From Xenoacremonium recifei (taxonomy: Eukaryota > Ascomycota > Sordariomycetes > Hypocreales > Nectriaceae): a stretch of DNA of 64,000 bases. The translations under genes were made by a program, and so were the position numbers. The notes below the pieces were generated by a model, which ran no database searches, was not told the origin of the DNA, and saw only the letters and a program-made list of their open reading frames with translations. Positions 22,591 through 32,676 of this stretch are shown one piece after another (within the stretch, counting starts at the first letter, position 1; each line of letters begins with the position of its first letter). The stretch lies in the NCBI GenBank assembly GCA_012184525.1, contig WOFQ01000020.1:434001-498000 (forward strand). Reading direction: 5' to 3'.

Positions 22591-23324
22591 CGGGAGGCGC
22601 TTTCGTATGTAGAGAGGAGAAGTCACAAAAGAAAAGAGAAGATTCGTGTGTGGGAGGGACGTCAATGAGGGATGTCCCGGTGCGGAGGTCGGGCGGAATA
22701 TGTAGGTTGGAAGAAGCTCGGAAACGGCGCCGAGGTGGTGACGTTTTCTGCGCGAGTGGCACTCGTCGGAGAATGGAGCTAGACTAAGTCCGGGTCACGT
22801 GCGGCGGTGGAATAACGTGGAATTTTCCGGGCGTGTCTCGGGCGAGACGTTGGTCAGCCAGCCTATGACTCTTTTGGGCCGGCAACACCGTCGGCTCTAA
22901 AAGGAACAATTCTGGAATTAAAAGAGAAAAGAAGTTGCTTGTTCAGCATTATTACACGTATTGTTCCCATATGGGCAGGTCGTTTGTCGTTTGTAGGTAT
23001 ACAAATCGTCAGGGTATCATGCCAAGTCCCTCCCATCATCCATCCATCCATCCCAGTCCTCCCGTCCAACCAAGTATGCACCAGCCAGCACGAGCTCGAT
23101 GTTAAACAGATCCCGCTTGCAGTGCACGTGCGTCCAAATGCTCATGAGACACAGAACGAGATCAAACAAAACCTTCCTTCCCGCAGCCCATTTCTATGGT
23201 CCCCAGGTAAAATGACAAATGACGCCGATGCTGTGTCGTCCGTAGATTCATTCCCGTAATGTTCCGGGACAGATGCGTGTTGCCACTGAAATGTTGTTGA
23301 ACCCCTGAATAGCTCCCTCGTATA
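22591..23324. other. Intergenic region, 734 bp
   Basis: Holds the promoter of the GHITM-type gene and the 3' end of the CNBD/F-box gene, both minus strand. A short ATCC tandem (about 23,037-23,052) is the only repeat noticed. Confidence 0.5.
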
Positions 23325-26300
23325 TCATCGTAAACCGTCAACTCCCTTCTCAATCAAAAATCGCACTGGCCGTCTCTGTCGTCTCCTTCTCTGTCCAAAA
23401 GCAGTTCGTGGCAAGAATGGTTGGTTGGTTATCATCGCAACACTCATCGTCTTCGGTGCAGGCGCCTCCTCTTCCTCACCTCCTTGTGCAGGCGTTCCTT
23501 CGCCCGAGCTCTCACTCGTCTCGGCCGACTGCGGTGGCTTCCCGACTCTATCATCATATCCCCAGTTGACAACGCCTCCACCTCTAATCCAAGGATCAAG
23601 ATTTCGACACTGGCTGACATCCAACCATCTCATTCGGCTGCAACCATTCAGAACATTTTCTACCCCTCGGCCGGTCACACGAACGCAGCCTCGAACACTG
23701 AGACCCTCAAGGTCGTTCAGATGCAGTGCAACGCTTTCGAGGCTCCCGTCACTCACAGCACTCCCGCAGAATGCCAACCGCAGCTCCTGCAGTTTGGGTA
23801 GTCGCAGAGCCACTACCTCCGTTGCCGTGTCAGACAACGCACAGCAGAAAGACAAATCGAGGTGAGTCAGGTTCTTCGCCGCGTTGACTAGCGCTACCAC
23901 AGCATTGTCTGACAGGTACGTGCAATCGGCGAGGCACAGTTGAGTAAGCTTCTCGAATCGGTAGGGCGCCCACGACTGGAATCCCGCATCCGTAATAGAA
24001 GTGCATCGGGTCAGCGACAAAGACTCGAGCCGGGTCGAAGCATGTGCTGCAAGATGGGCCATGGAGCGGTCGGTGATATGCTTGCAATACGACAAATTCA
24101 GCCGCTTCAGCTTGGGGCAACCAATGACCGTTCCGGGAGGCGGCATATTCGCCGCTTGCTTCTGTTGTTGCTGCTGCTGTTGCTGCTGCTGCTGTGCCTT
24201 GTGTCTTGATCGTGCCCCTGAGCTAGAAATGACCACCTGCTTGGCTTGCGCAGCTGGTTGCGGTTCGGGTACCACCCATCCAACAACTCTGCCGAGAAGA
24301 TTGTCGCCGACCTTTCGACAGTTACTCCAATCCACTTCCTCTAGCCCTTTGGCATTCTCGCTCATTTCGAGAATCTGATTTGCTGAGACGTCCCAGACAG
24401 ACCTCATCCTCCACTGCTTGACATTTTTGCCACAGGATTTCCACAACACGGCGAACCCCTCATCTGTGATATGGAAACAGTTGTTGAGGTCCATGGTGAC
24501 AGCGCGATTTCCAATGAACGGTGCGAGAATGTTGCATATCACCTCATCGTTGACCCTACGATTATAATGAGACAGATCAACGATTTGGCAGACTTTGTCT
24601 GATGTCGTCAACAGCTTCCGCCAATGCGAACTAAGAAGGCGGAGGTGGAAGAGCTCGCCAATGTCAACATAGCCAAAGATTCGGAGCATGATCTCGTCGT
24701 TTAATGTCGGCCTGTTGAGCGAATAAGGGCGTCGTGGCAGTGTTTTAATTCTCTTCGCTGGTACGTCATCCCAGTCAGGCGCCGACAGTTTGACCGGAGG
24801 CGTCTCGATGGATCGACCTCTTGTTCCATTGGGAGCTGCTGTTGAGGCGTCGGGCATAGGTGGAGCCAGCGAGTGTCGTCGGCGATTCCGGAGATTCTCC
24901 ATGTTCACGCTCAGAAAAGGATCTGGGTCTTTCGGTTCCAACATCTCAGATTCGCTCTTGGAAGGAGAGCTGGGCTTGGACGGTGTCGTGAATGTCAGGT
25001 CCGGGAGAGTAGGCTTCATAGGCGTCGTCGGTGTCGTAGGGTCGGACTTATTGGCCTTCTCTTTGGCGTCTGCGTCTGGCATCTCGATGTCATCGTCATT
25101 CTTCTTCTGCCTTTGTTCCTGATACCGCAGTCTTGCTGTCTCTTCGACTTGTTGTTTGATTCCTGGCGGGCACCGCTTCCACAGCTCATCCAGCACCTCT
25201 CCAGTGATCATGATACATTCCACCGTAGTAATGGACCTCACCGTAGCTGTCCGGCCTGGTGACAGACCTAAGCTTGTCACCTCTCCAAAATATTGACCCG
25301 CCCTTAATCTCGGTCGCCTTTGGATCTTCCGTGTCAGACTTGCCATCTCGGGGCTTCCTGAAGGTTCATCTAGAATCACTTCGGCTTCACCACGAACGAT
25401 GAAGTAAATCTCATTGCCAGGCGTGCCTCGCCGGATGATATCCGTGAACGGCGTATAGTTCTTTGGTTGAGCACTCAAACCTAGGAAATGCAAAATGTCC
25501 GCGGGCAACGTTGAGAATAGGGGTAACTCTTTCAGCGTCTTTCGGATGTTAACCAAGCCGCTTCCGAGGGCGCTTGCAGCAGCAAGATCTTCAATGGCGC
25601 CAGGACTGGGTGATTTTCGCTTCTTTGAATTCACGACTGCGCCGTCCTTGATCACCCCTCTTTCTCCCGTGGAGACCTCACCAGGAGCTGCCTCTCGAGC
25701 TGTAAGATTGCCTTTGGGAGACTTGACCAAATGCCCATCCTGTTGGCGCTTCTTCTTCAAGATGTTGAGTCTCTCTTGGGCCTCTTCCCGGATCGCTTTT
25801 TCCATCTCTGGGAACTTGGGCATGATGGCATGCAGATCCTCCTTCTTAAGCACTACCAGGAGACACTTGGTTCGTGCGATAATGGTAGCGGTTCGAGGCA
25901 TCTGCATGAGCACGCCGATCTCGCCGAAGAAAGATCCTGCCTTCAACTCAGCATACACGGCTTCTCCATCGCGAGACGTCACGGCCACCACACCCCGCAC
26001 CAGCCAGTACATGGCCTTGGCATCATCACCCTCAGTGATAATGTGGTCATTAGGCGCATGGATCTGCGGTTTCAGATGGTTTCCGATGGCGACAAGGAAC
26101 TCCTCGGGGGCGGACATGAAGAGTGGGAAGGATCTGATGCGGTCCACCAGTTCCAACGGCATGTCCCGTATTATCGAGGCAGTCAGTGGGGAGGGCCGTA
26201 TGGGCCGCGTCGGATTGGTCTCGACATTGAATGACCGGATGAGGGACACGGAATCTGTGCCAGGAGGTCCTGTCTGGTGATGCGCCAAGGCCCGATAGGG

Positions 26301-26333
26301 CGACGGCGAGCTCGGGGAGCGCGTTCGTCTCAT
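23325..26333 (-). CDS. Two cyclic-nucleotide-binding domains, F-box and leucine-rich repeats in one protein
   Basis: Single exon, 1002 aa, ATG at 26333. CNBD1 spans about 65-190 and CNBD2 about 268-395. Both keep the phosphate-binding-cassette residues that hold cAMP in PKA regulatory subunits: FGEIGVL...PRTATI (Glu138, Arg147) and FGEVTSL...GRTATV (Glu351, Arg361). A disordered Pro/Ser/Lys-rich linker with the PKA-type site RRHS (Ser488) follows. The F-box is at about 541-580 (PTLNDEIMLRIFGYVD...W). Residues 600-930 hold cysteine-containing AMN1/FBXL-type leucine-rich repeats (CxxITD units), interrupted by an 11-Gln tract. The expected role is a substrate receptor for an SCF ubiquitin ligase whose activity may respond to a cyclic nucleotide. 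Domain calls are firm; ligand binding is inferred. Confidence 0.9.
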   Translation of the reverse strand: MRRTRSPSSPSPYRALAHHQTGPPGTDSVSLIRSFNVETNPTRPIRPSPLTASIIRDMPLELVDRIRSFPLFMSAPEEFLVAIGNHLKPQIHAPNDHIITEGDDAKAMYWLVRGVVAVTSRDGEAVYAELKAGSFFGEIGVLMQMPRTATIIARTKCLLVVLKKEDLHAIMPKFPEMEKAIREEAQERLNILKKKRQQDGHLVKSPKGNLTAREAAPGEVSTGERGVIKDGAVVNSKKRKSPSPGAIEDLAAASALGSGLVNIRKTLKELPLFSTLPADILHFLGLSAQPKNYTPFTDIIRRGTPGNEIYFIVRGEAEVILDEPSGSPEMASLTRKIQRRPRLRAGQYFGEVTSLGLSPGRTATVRSITTVECIMITGEVLDELWKRCPPGIKQQVEETARLRYQEQRQKKNDDDIEMPDADAKEKANKSDPTTPTTPMKPTLPDLTFTTPSKPSSPSKSESEMLEPKDPDPFLSVNMENLRNRRRHSLAPPMPDASTAAPNGTRGRSIETPPVKLSAPDWDDVPAKRIKTLPRRPYSLNRPTLNDEIMLRIFGYVDIGELFHLRLLSSHWRKLLTTSDKVCQIVDLSHYNRRVNDEVICNILAPFIGNRAVTMDLNNCFHITDEGFAVLWKSCGKNVKQWRMRSVWDVSANQILEMSENAKGLEEVDWSNCRKVGDNLLGRVVGWVVPEPQPAAQAKQVVISSSGARSRHKAQQQQQQQQQQQKQAANMPPPGTVIGCPKLKRLNLSYCKHITDRSMAHLAAHASTRLESLSLTRCTSITDAGFQSWAPYRFEKLTQLCLADCTYLSDNAVVALVNAAKNLTHLDLSFCCALSDTATEVVALRLPKLQELRLAFCGSAVSDGSLESVALHLNDLEGLSVRGCVRVTGRGVENVLNGCSRMRWLDVSQCRNLDPWIRGGGVVNWGYDDRVGKPPQSAETSESSGEGTPAQGGEEEEAPAPKTMSVAMITNQPFLPRTAFGQRRRRQRRPVRFLIEKGVDGLR
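24162..24194 (-). repeat. CAG/CAA tract encoding 11 Gln
   Basis: Eleven consecutive CAG/CAA codons inside the leucine-rich-repeat region of the CNBD/F-box gene. It sits in a loop between repeats and is the type of tract that varies in length between strains. Confidence 0.9.
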
Positions 26334-29300
26334 GGTTACCGTCTGATATCGATCAGAGCTCCCGCGTTACGAACGGCGCCGTCCCGGCAGTGAGGCAAAC
26401 GGTAGCCTCTCAGCCGCCGTGACGGGGACGGCTGCAGAAATCTCCCCGTCTCCCTCGTTCGCCGACAATGGGACTTTCAGATTGCTGAAAGACTAGCCTG
26501 GCGGACGGTTATGGAGCGGGGGTGGTTCATGCTCTGCAGTGGGCGTTTGGGGGCGGAAGCGCCCACGCAGGTTGCGCAGGGCCCGTCTATAACGGGCGGA
26601 CAAAGGCGAAGGAACGTTGTTAGGTCTCAAAGACTGAAACGACGCAAGGCTCGAAGGTGAAAGGGTGACCGGGCGCCGGGTTCGGACGAGGTCGAGGCTT
26701 CCCCTCCGGATTGGCAAGCGAAGAGTCGATCAGCACCCGTCAGAGGAGCTGAGCTTGGTGCAGTGCGAGGTCGATTGCAGGCGGCTAGTCCACAACAGCT
26801 CGCCCAGAGAAATTTGCCGCGTCAAAGGGAGCTTATTAGGGGTCGCCAGTTGTTTTTCCAGTCGAAAAGCAGTTGAGGAAAGTCGTGGGAAGGCGGTCGC
26901 GTGGGGGAGTTCGAGGAGACTTTAGTGGGTGTGAGCGATGACGGCGACCAGACAAAGAGGGTGCGCGAGTGAGACTCACGTCGAGCTGAAGCGGGCAAGG
27001 CACGAGACAGCTGCGTTCGAAAACGATCGATGGTCGTTCAGCTGGTTCAAAGTCGCGGACGCAGGCAAAACGGCGTCACAACGGTGGTGATTCTTGTCGG
27101 ACGCTGGTGGGAGCACGCGAGAGGCTGAAGACGAGGTTGAAGGAGGTTTGGGGATCAAGTCAAGGGATTCGCTACAGCTTGAGTGCTGCAAGCCTGTCCT
27201 GTCAGGGTCAAGTCGGCTCCGCAGGGAACAGACACAGACAGACAGATTCCAGTCGCGGAGCGCTGTCCGCCGCCACAAGCAGACAAGAGGCGCAAACAAG
27301 CAAGGCCAAGCTCCAACGTGGGGTAGGTCCGGCGCGGTGTCTCTGCGCTGTCGCACCTCCGATGGAGATGCGGGATTCGTACAGTGTTCGGCGGAGAGTT
27401 GTACCAGGTTGCACGGCAGATCTGGCACGAAGGACAAAGAGCGCGAAGAAGCAGAGGTGCGAAGGCACAAAGGGGATGCAGGCGATGACGATGCTGGACA
27501 CGATGATGATGATGGTGCCGAAGATCAAATTGGGGGACGGACATGGATGATGAGGTAAGGGTCGGTCAGGGAAGATGGCGGGCAGGGCAGTTGAGTGGGA
27601 AGGAAAGCGGGCAGGCGCTTCCCTCCGAGCTCAGGTTCCTTCCGTGCTTCCTTCCACCTCAGCTTCGATTCCCGTTCTGGCGGCTCCAGCTCGCTTCCGT
27701 CCAGCAGCTGCCCAGCTCAGCTCTGGCGCTGTGCCAAAGTGGTGCCAGCGCGGCTCGCCCTGTGCCAGTCCCGTCTGTAGTCTCGTCATCCAACCTGACC
27801 TAACCCCTCAGTTCTCCCCCAAGACCGCCTGCACCTATGGAGACTCAGCTTCTGGGGAGGCTTCTGGGCTGTCTCAGGGCATTCCAGGCGGCTGCTAGCG
27901 CCCCTAGACGCCCCTATCGGTCCCTCACTGCGCCCTAGCGAGCGGCCCTAGACTGCTAGACGCAGATGACCGAGCGCACAGGGCGTCAGAGGGCCAGGCC
28001 GGTACAGGGGCAGCCGAAGCAGCGGAGCCAGCGACGGGAACAAGACCTGACAAAAGAATTCATGGAGGTCAACGTGGAGGCTGAAGTCTGATGAAGCCTC
28101 CCCTGCCGCCCGGGAATCTCAGCCGAAGGTTGTCAACTAAACTGCTGGCTAGAGGCACCTCTTCATTTCCCACGGTGCCGGCCAAGGGGCTCTTCATCAT
28201 GTTTGCTTGAGGAGAAGCTGTGGCTGTATGGATGGACGGGAAGTCCGTTCCGGGTCCGTGAACGAGGCGACGGAGACACAAGACCAAATGCCAGTAACGT
28301 TGGACGAAGCTATTGTTACATTACATTCGAAGGGCTATACAGGCCGGAGGATTCTTGGAAAGTGTTCTGGAAGCTATTACAGATGGCACCTCTTCGGAAC
28401 CCGTCCGCAACAAACCATCATTATCAATGGACCCATCCTGGAGATGAGTGTGAGACGTTTCGTCATAACTTGCAAGGGTGGCTTTCCCCTCCGCAGCCGC
28501 AGAAACGGTCTGAGATTTGCTTCTCCATCTCATAAGAAATTGCTCGCCGTGTGAAGGGTGGTAGGTGGAAAGGGGGAACAGAGAGTTGACATAGCATGGA
28601 TCGCCCGCAGTCACATGCTGCTGGTGTCCATTGCATCTCACATCCATGACCGAAGAGGGGAAGGGCAAAAAGAAAGTCCAAAGATCCCAGAATAGACTGC
28701 AGGGAAAAGAAGAAACTTCAAACGGCCAGGGTCCTGGCGTTGCACCACAAAAGCACCCGTTCCAGCTTCCGACACCCCGGCATGGAAGCCCGCCAGAAGC
28801 CCAGGTTTTAAATTGCTTCGTTTTAGGTGCTTCTGTCGGAGCTTCTGTGATCGTTCTATTTCCAGATTGTCCGAGCACTTTGACAAGGACCCCGGACGTT
28901 GTTATTGTTTCGTCATCGCATCGAACTGACATGACACAGAGGTGTTGTCTTCTGCGGAGGACAACTTCCTGCGAAAGGAGGTCAGGGATGAGACATCCAT
29001 TTATGCTTATCATGCCAGTCAATACGCGGCCATATCAGAGGAACATGTAGTGCGCGAGAGCCGAAACATCTAAAGGTTGGCGACACCAGATCAGAGACAT
29101 GCATTAGTTACCATTTGCATTCTTCACCAGACGCCCACAAGCCTGGTGAACCCTGAAATCGAGGATAAAGTCTTCCTGTCCTACACAGATATGACGGCCT
29201 CTGACTGGCCACTTCTGAATCTTGACGAGCGTACGATCTTCGACCTGTTGTCCAGAATCTCGCTGTTCAATCACTCCGCGCTGCTTTTCATCACCAATGT

Positions 29301-29534
29301 CTATTTAACATCCGTTCAAGTCTGGTACATAAGCGCGCTAAACAGCATAGCCATCAGGTATCCAGCATCTCCAAAAAATTCTATTTTCTAACTTCCCAAA
29401 ATGGCACCCCAAGTCCATGCACCAATCTATAACATTTTCTGAACGAGATCGCTATTATATCCTATGACAAAACAAATCATCCCATTTTCAAAATCCCTTC
29501 CAAATCCCAACGCCATGCAGTTCAAAGTGCTTCT
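26334..29534. other. 3.2-kb gene-poor stretch upstream of the CNBD/F-box gene
   Basis: The largest gap in the window. From 26,500 to 28,000 it is GC-rich and open in several frames on both strands at once, which argues against any single one being coding. A 233-codon frame (28321..29022, minus) has no recognisable domain. Because the CNBD/F-box gene reads away from here, the near part may be a long promoter or 5' leader with upstream frames. No repeat, RNA gene or transposon fragment was recognised. Confidence 0.5.
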
Positions 29535-31366
29535 CTAAGATCGCAAGAAAGTCTTGAACAACGGCGAGTTGGTGCAGTCCTCGTACGGGTATCCAATCTC
29601 GCGCAGGAATCGCTCCAGCTCCGGCACCTCCTCGTCGGGACACAGGATGCCCGTGACGATCTTGCCCACGTCACCGCCGTAGTTACGGTACTGGAATAGA
29701 CTGATGTTGAACTTGGGCCGTAGCGTCACCAGGAACTTCTCCAGCGCGCCGGGCCGCTCGGGGAACGTAAACATATACAACCGCTCGTTGGGCACGCCGG
29801 AGCGCCCGCCGACCAGGTACCGGATGTGGCTCTTGGCGAGCTCGTCGCCGGAGAGGTCTGTCACGGTCATGCCGCCTGCCTGGATGCGCTCGAGTAGGCT
29901 CTGCAACTCCTCGGTGCGCTGATGCGCCGGGGCCGTCAACGAGATACCGATGAGGATGTTGGCCACCTCATCGCTAGCATAGCGGTACGAGAACTCCGTC
30001 ACGGCGTGGGGCATGATGGCCTCGATGAGCGCGGCGAACGAGCCCGGCCGCTCAGGAATCTGCACGGCCAGCAGCGCCTCCTTGCCCTCACCCAGCGTCG
30101 CGCGCTCGGCGACGAAGCGCAGGCGGTCAAAGTTCATGTTGGCGCCAGACGTGACGGCGATGAGAGTGCGCTTTGGGTGAGGATCCCTGTTCGTGTTCTG
30201 CGCCACGTACTTCTTGAGGCCGGCAATGGACAGGGCACCGGCTGGCTCCAGGCCCGAGCGGGTGTCATCGTACATATCCTTGATGGCCGCACAGATCTCG
30301 TCCGTTGAGACCTCTATCACGTCGTCAACCACCTCCTTCGCAATACGGAACGTCTCTTCGCCGACGGTCTTGACTGCGGCGCCATCGGCGAACAGACCGA
30401 CATCGCGCAGCAATACTCTCTCGCCCGTCTTCAACGACTGAGCCATGGCGTTGGCATCGGCAGCTTCCACGCCGATGATCTTGACATGGGGCGCCATGCG
30501 TTTGACGTAGAGGCCGATGCCGGCAATGAGACCACCGCCTCCACAACAGCAGAAGATGGCTTCAACGTTGGCCATGTTGGTCTGGCCAAAGAGCTCCTGT
30601 CCGATGGTGCCTTGCCCAGCAATGACATACGGATCGTCAAACGGAGGGATGTTAATAAGCCCGTCCAGCTTCTCCCTCCTCGCACATTCCTCCTTGGCCG
30701 CGTCAAAGTCAGCGCCATGCAATACCACATGGCCGCCAAGCCGAGCAACATTCATATGCTTGATACTCGGGGTACCCTCGGGCATGATGATGGTAGCGGG
30801 GATCTTGAGCTTTCGTGCCGAGTACGCAACACCCTGCGCATGGTTTCCGGCCGAGCAGGCGACGACCCCCTTCCAACTGACGGCCGGGTCGAGGTGGGCC
30901 ATCTTGTTGTAGGCGCCGCGCAGCTTGAAGCTGAAGACGGGTTGTTCATCCTCGCGTTTAAGCAGTACGTTGCACTCGAGACGGCTGCTCAGGTTGATAG
31001 CGGGGGTCAGCGGTGTGACCTTGCAGGCTTCGTAGACTCGGGAGGTTGCGCTGGCGATGAGGCGGAGATACTGCATGTAAACCGTCAGTCGAGTGTATGA
31101 GACGAACACGAGAAGGGTCTCACGTCGGGATAACCAGTGGGCAGAAGGTAATCCTCTGGGACAATCTGCTTGATTTTGGCCCTCTTTTCCTCGGAGGGCG
31201 TCGACGGGTTGGCGCTGTACTCGGTCAAGGCCATGCCGCCAGTGGGAGTCTCTGGCCGGCGCTGCTCGCCATTGACACCGTTGACACCGTTCACCAGGCC
31301 ATTGACGCCGTTGACGAGGTCGGGAGCGGCGACGGGAACCACGGGAGGCTCGGTAGGTGTAGACAT
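29535..31366 (-). CDS. ILV1: Threonine deaminase, biosynthetic (first step of isoleucine synthesis)
   Basis: Two exons, 31124..31366 and 29535..31070; 592 aa. Converts threonine to 2-oxobutanoate with PLP. The Schiff-base lysine is Lys130 in FSFKLRGAYNK; the phosphate-binding glycine loop is CCCGGGGLIAG; SAGNHAQGVA is also present. Two ACT-like regulatory domains follow, each marked by a PERPG motif (about residues 420 and 518); in the family these mediate isoleucine feedback inhibition. The first about 35 residues are an Asn-Gly-Val repeat with no positive charge, unlike a usual mitochondrial leader for this pathway. Two TGACTC-type elements lie upstream. Product call is certain; localisation is open. 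Confidence 0.97.
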
Positions 31367-31432
31367 CGCGGCCGTTTTCTTTGTTCGCTGAAGTGGTGTT
31401 GTTGTTGAGGGGAGAAAGAGGAGCAGCAGAGC

Positions 31433-31438
31433 GAGTCA
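31433..31438 (-). promoter_or_regulatory. CPC1/Gcn4-type half-consensus TGACTC
   Basis: TGACTC on the minus strand, 67 bp upstream of the ILV1 ATG. The bZIP factor CPC1/CpcA/Gcn4 recognises TGACTCA before amino-acid biosynthesis genes under general control. Lacks the final A, so weaker than the distal site. Confidence 0.45.
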
Positions 31439-31720
31439 CCGCCGAAAGACCGGACTCTTCGAATTTTTGTTTAGCTTGACGTAAACACCGGGTGGGGTGC
31501 GATCCGCACGTGGCCGGTACCTGCATATCGGGTGAGCTTGGTCGGGAGGAAAGGTCTTGCGCCACGTACGAAAGAAAGTTAAACGGTGCCGCCGAATGTG
31601 GCTTGAAAGATCTTTGAGGCGCTGTTGCTGTATTTTGCACGGCTCAATGACTTTCAGAGTAACCAAAATGAATCCTATTCCTCAGGTCTCCTATACCGGG
31701 CACTCAATCCCAGCCGTTAT

Positions 31721-31727
31721 TGACTCA
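31721..31727 (+). promoter_or_regulatory. CPC1/Gcn4 consensus TGACTCA
   Basis: A perfect seven-base Gcn4/CPC1 consensus about 355 bp upstream of the ILV1 start. The gene is a classic general-control target, so the match is more meaningful than chance, though a 7-mer alone is weak evidence. Confidence 0.55.
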
Positions 31728-32040
31728 CCGTCTCTGCATCACCCTGTGCCAACGCAGGCGGTGAAATTTTGCGGTGGCGGGGCCGGTTTGAATTCGAGGG
31801 TCGCGGGGTCGATATCGGAGGTCTTGTATAGCGCCAATCAGAGCTCCGTTATTTGCGGCTCTGGTAGCTGTCACGCACGATTCTTATCGCTGTTCGGAGA
31901 CAACTCATGAAGCATAAAATGTGTAATTGTATAGTTAACTGTACATGAAAAGAGGTATCTTCTATTCCTGTCCCGTGTTGTCCAACGCCATGCTACTAAT
32001 CAATTTCGTATCTCAAGTCACTCAAGCGTCGTGGAAATGA

Positions 32041-32676
32041 CTACTTCTGTCTCCTCTGGGCCTCCTCGTAGGAAGGCGGTGCATCCTCTGGCACGCCGCC
32101 GGCGGACATGGATCGTGCTGGGGCTTTTGAGTCGCTGATATCCCGGCCCATATCCCGGTCCATATCACGCCCCCGAGGCATGTCCCGAGGAATGGCCTCA
32201 TCCACAAAGCCCCCCTGCTGCCCCCGATAGCCAAAGTCATCGCGGGGCCCAGGGCCCATCTGCTGAGGCGGGTAGGTGCCCATACCGGGAGACCGGCGTC
32301 CAAACGGCCCCATGCCCGGCGCCGGGCCGCAGCTCACGGGACGCCCGGAGAAGCAGCCCGGGCCACCGCGGCGGTCGGCCCGCAGCATGGCCCGCTCAGC
32401 CCGCTGCTCAGCCCGGAGCACCCTGCGCTCGGCCTTGCGGCACCGGTTGTCATAATAGTAATCGTTGCGGTTGCTCAATGCGGCTGAGGCGCGCTGAGGT
32501 GCGATGTACATGCCGGCGTCGGTGCGGTGGGTGGGCACGTATTGCGTGTCGTAGGAGTTGTAGCCGTCGTTGTAGTAGCCATTGTTGTTGTTGTTATAGC
32601 CGGTTTGTTGCTTGTTGTTGTTGTTGCCGGCAAGGGCTTCAACGGCGGGGACAATGAGACCTCTGATCAGACCCAT
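32041..32676 (-). CDS. Disordered Asn/Tyr- and Gly/Pro-rich protein with PPxY motif
   Basis: Single exon, 211 aa. Not assigned to a named family. After a short hydrophobic start (MGLIRGLIVPAVEAL) there is an Asn/Tyr/Gln-rich segment (about 17-48), an Arg/Glu/Ala helix (RKAERRVLRAEQRAERAML, about 79-97), Cys/Gly/Pro-rich sequence, Arg/Asp/Met repeats near residues 165-182 (RDM-type), and the C-terminal PPSYEEAQRRQ. PPxY followed by acidic residues is a ligand for WW domains of Rsp5/Nedd4-type ubiquitin ligases and their adaptors. The central Arg/Glu/Ala helix is compatible with oligomerisation. Role unknown; a membrane-associated trafficking adaptor is one possibility. Confidence 0.7.
   Translation of the reverse strand: MGLIRGLIVPAVEALAGNNNNKQQTGYNNNNNGYYNDGYNSYDTQYVPTHRTDAGMYIAPQRASAALSNRNDYYYDNRCRKAERRVLRAEQRAERAMLRADRRGGPGCFSGRPVSCGPAPGMGPFGRRSPGMGTYPPQQMGPGPRDDFGYRGQQGGFVDEAIPRDMPRGRDMDRDMGRDISDSKAPARSMSAGGVPEDAPPSYEEAQRRQK

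Larger units (their letters stand above)
31367..32040. other. ILV1 upstream region
   Basis: 674 bp between the ILV1 start and the 3' end of the next minus-strand gene. It carries the two Gcn4/CPC1-like sites listed separately; nothing else was recognised. Confidence 0.5.

Noticed and set aside
25495..26280. 261-codon open frame antisense to the CNBD region
   Set aside because: Lies fully within a firmly assigned gene on the other strand and has no recognisable content.
27094..27558. Several overlapping frames of 100-160 codons on both strands
   Set aside because: All phases are open at once because the DNA is GC-rich, so none is favoured.
28321..29022. 233-codon open frame in the gene-poor region
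   Set aside because: No domain, no sensible signal or splice context, and overlapped by a 139-codon frame on the opposite strand. Kept only as part of the description of the gap.
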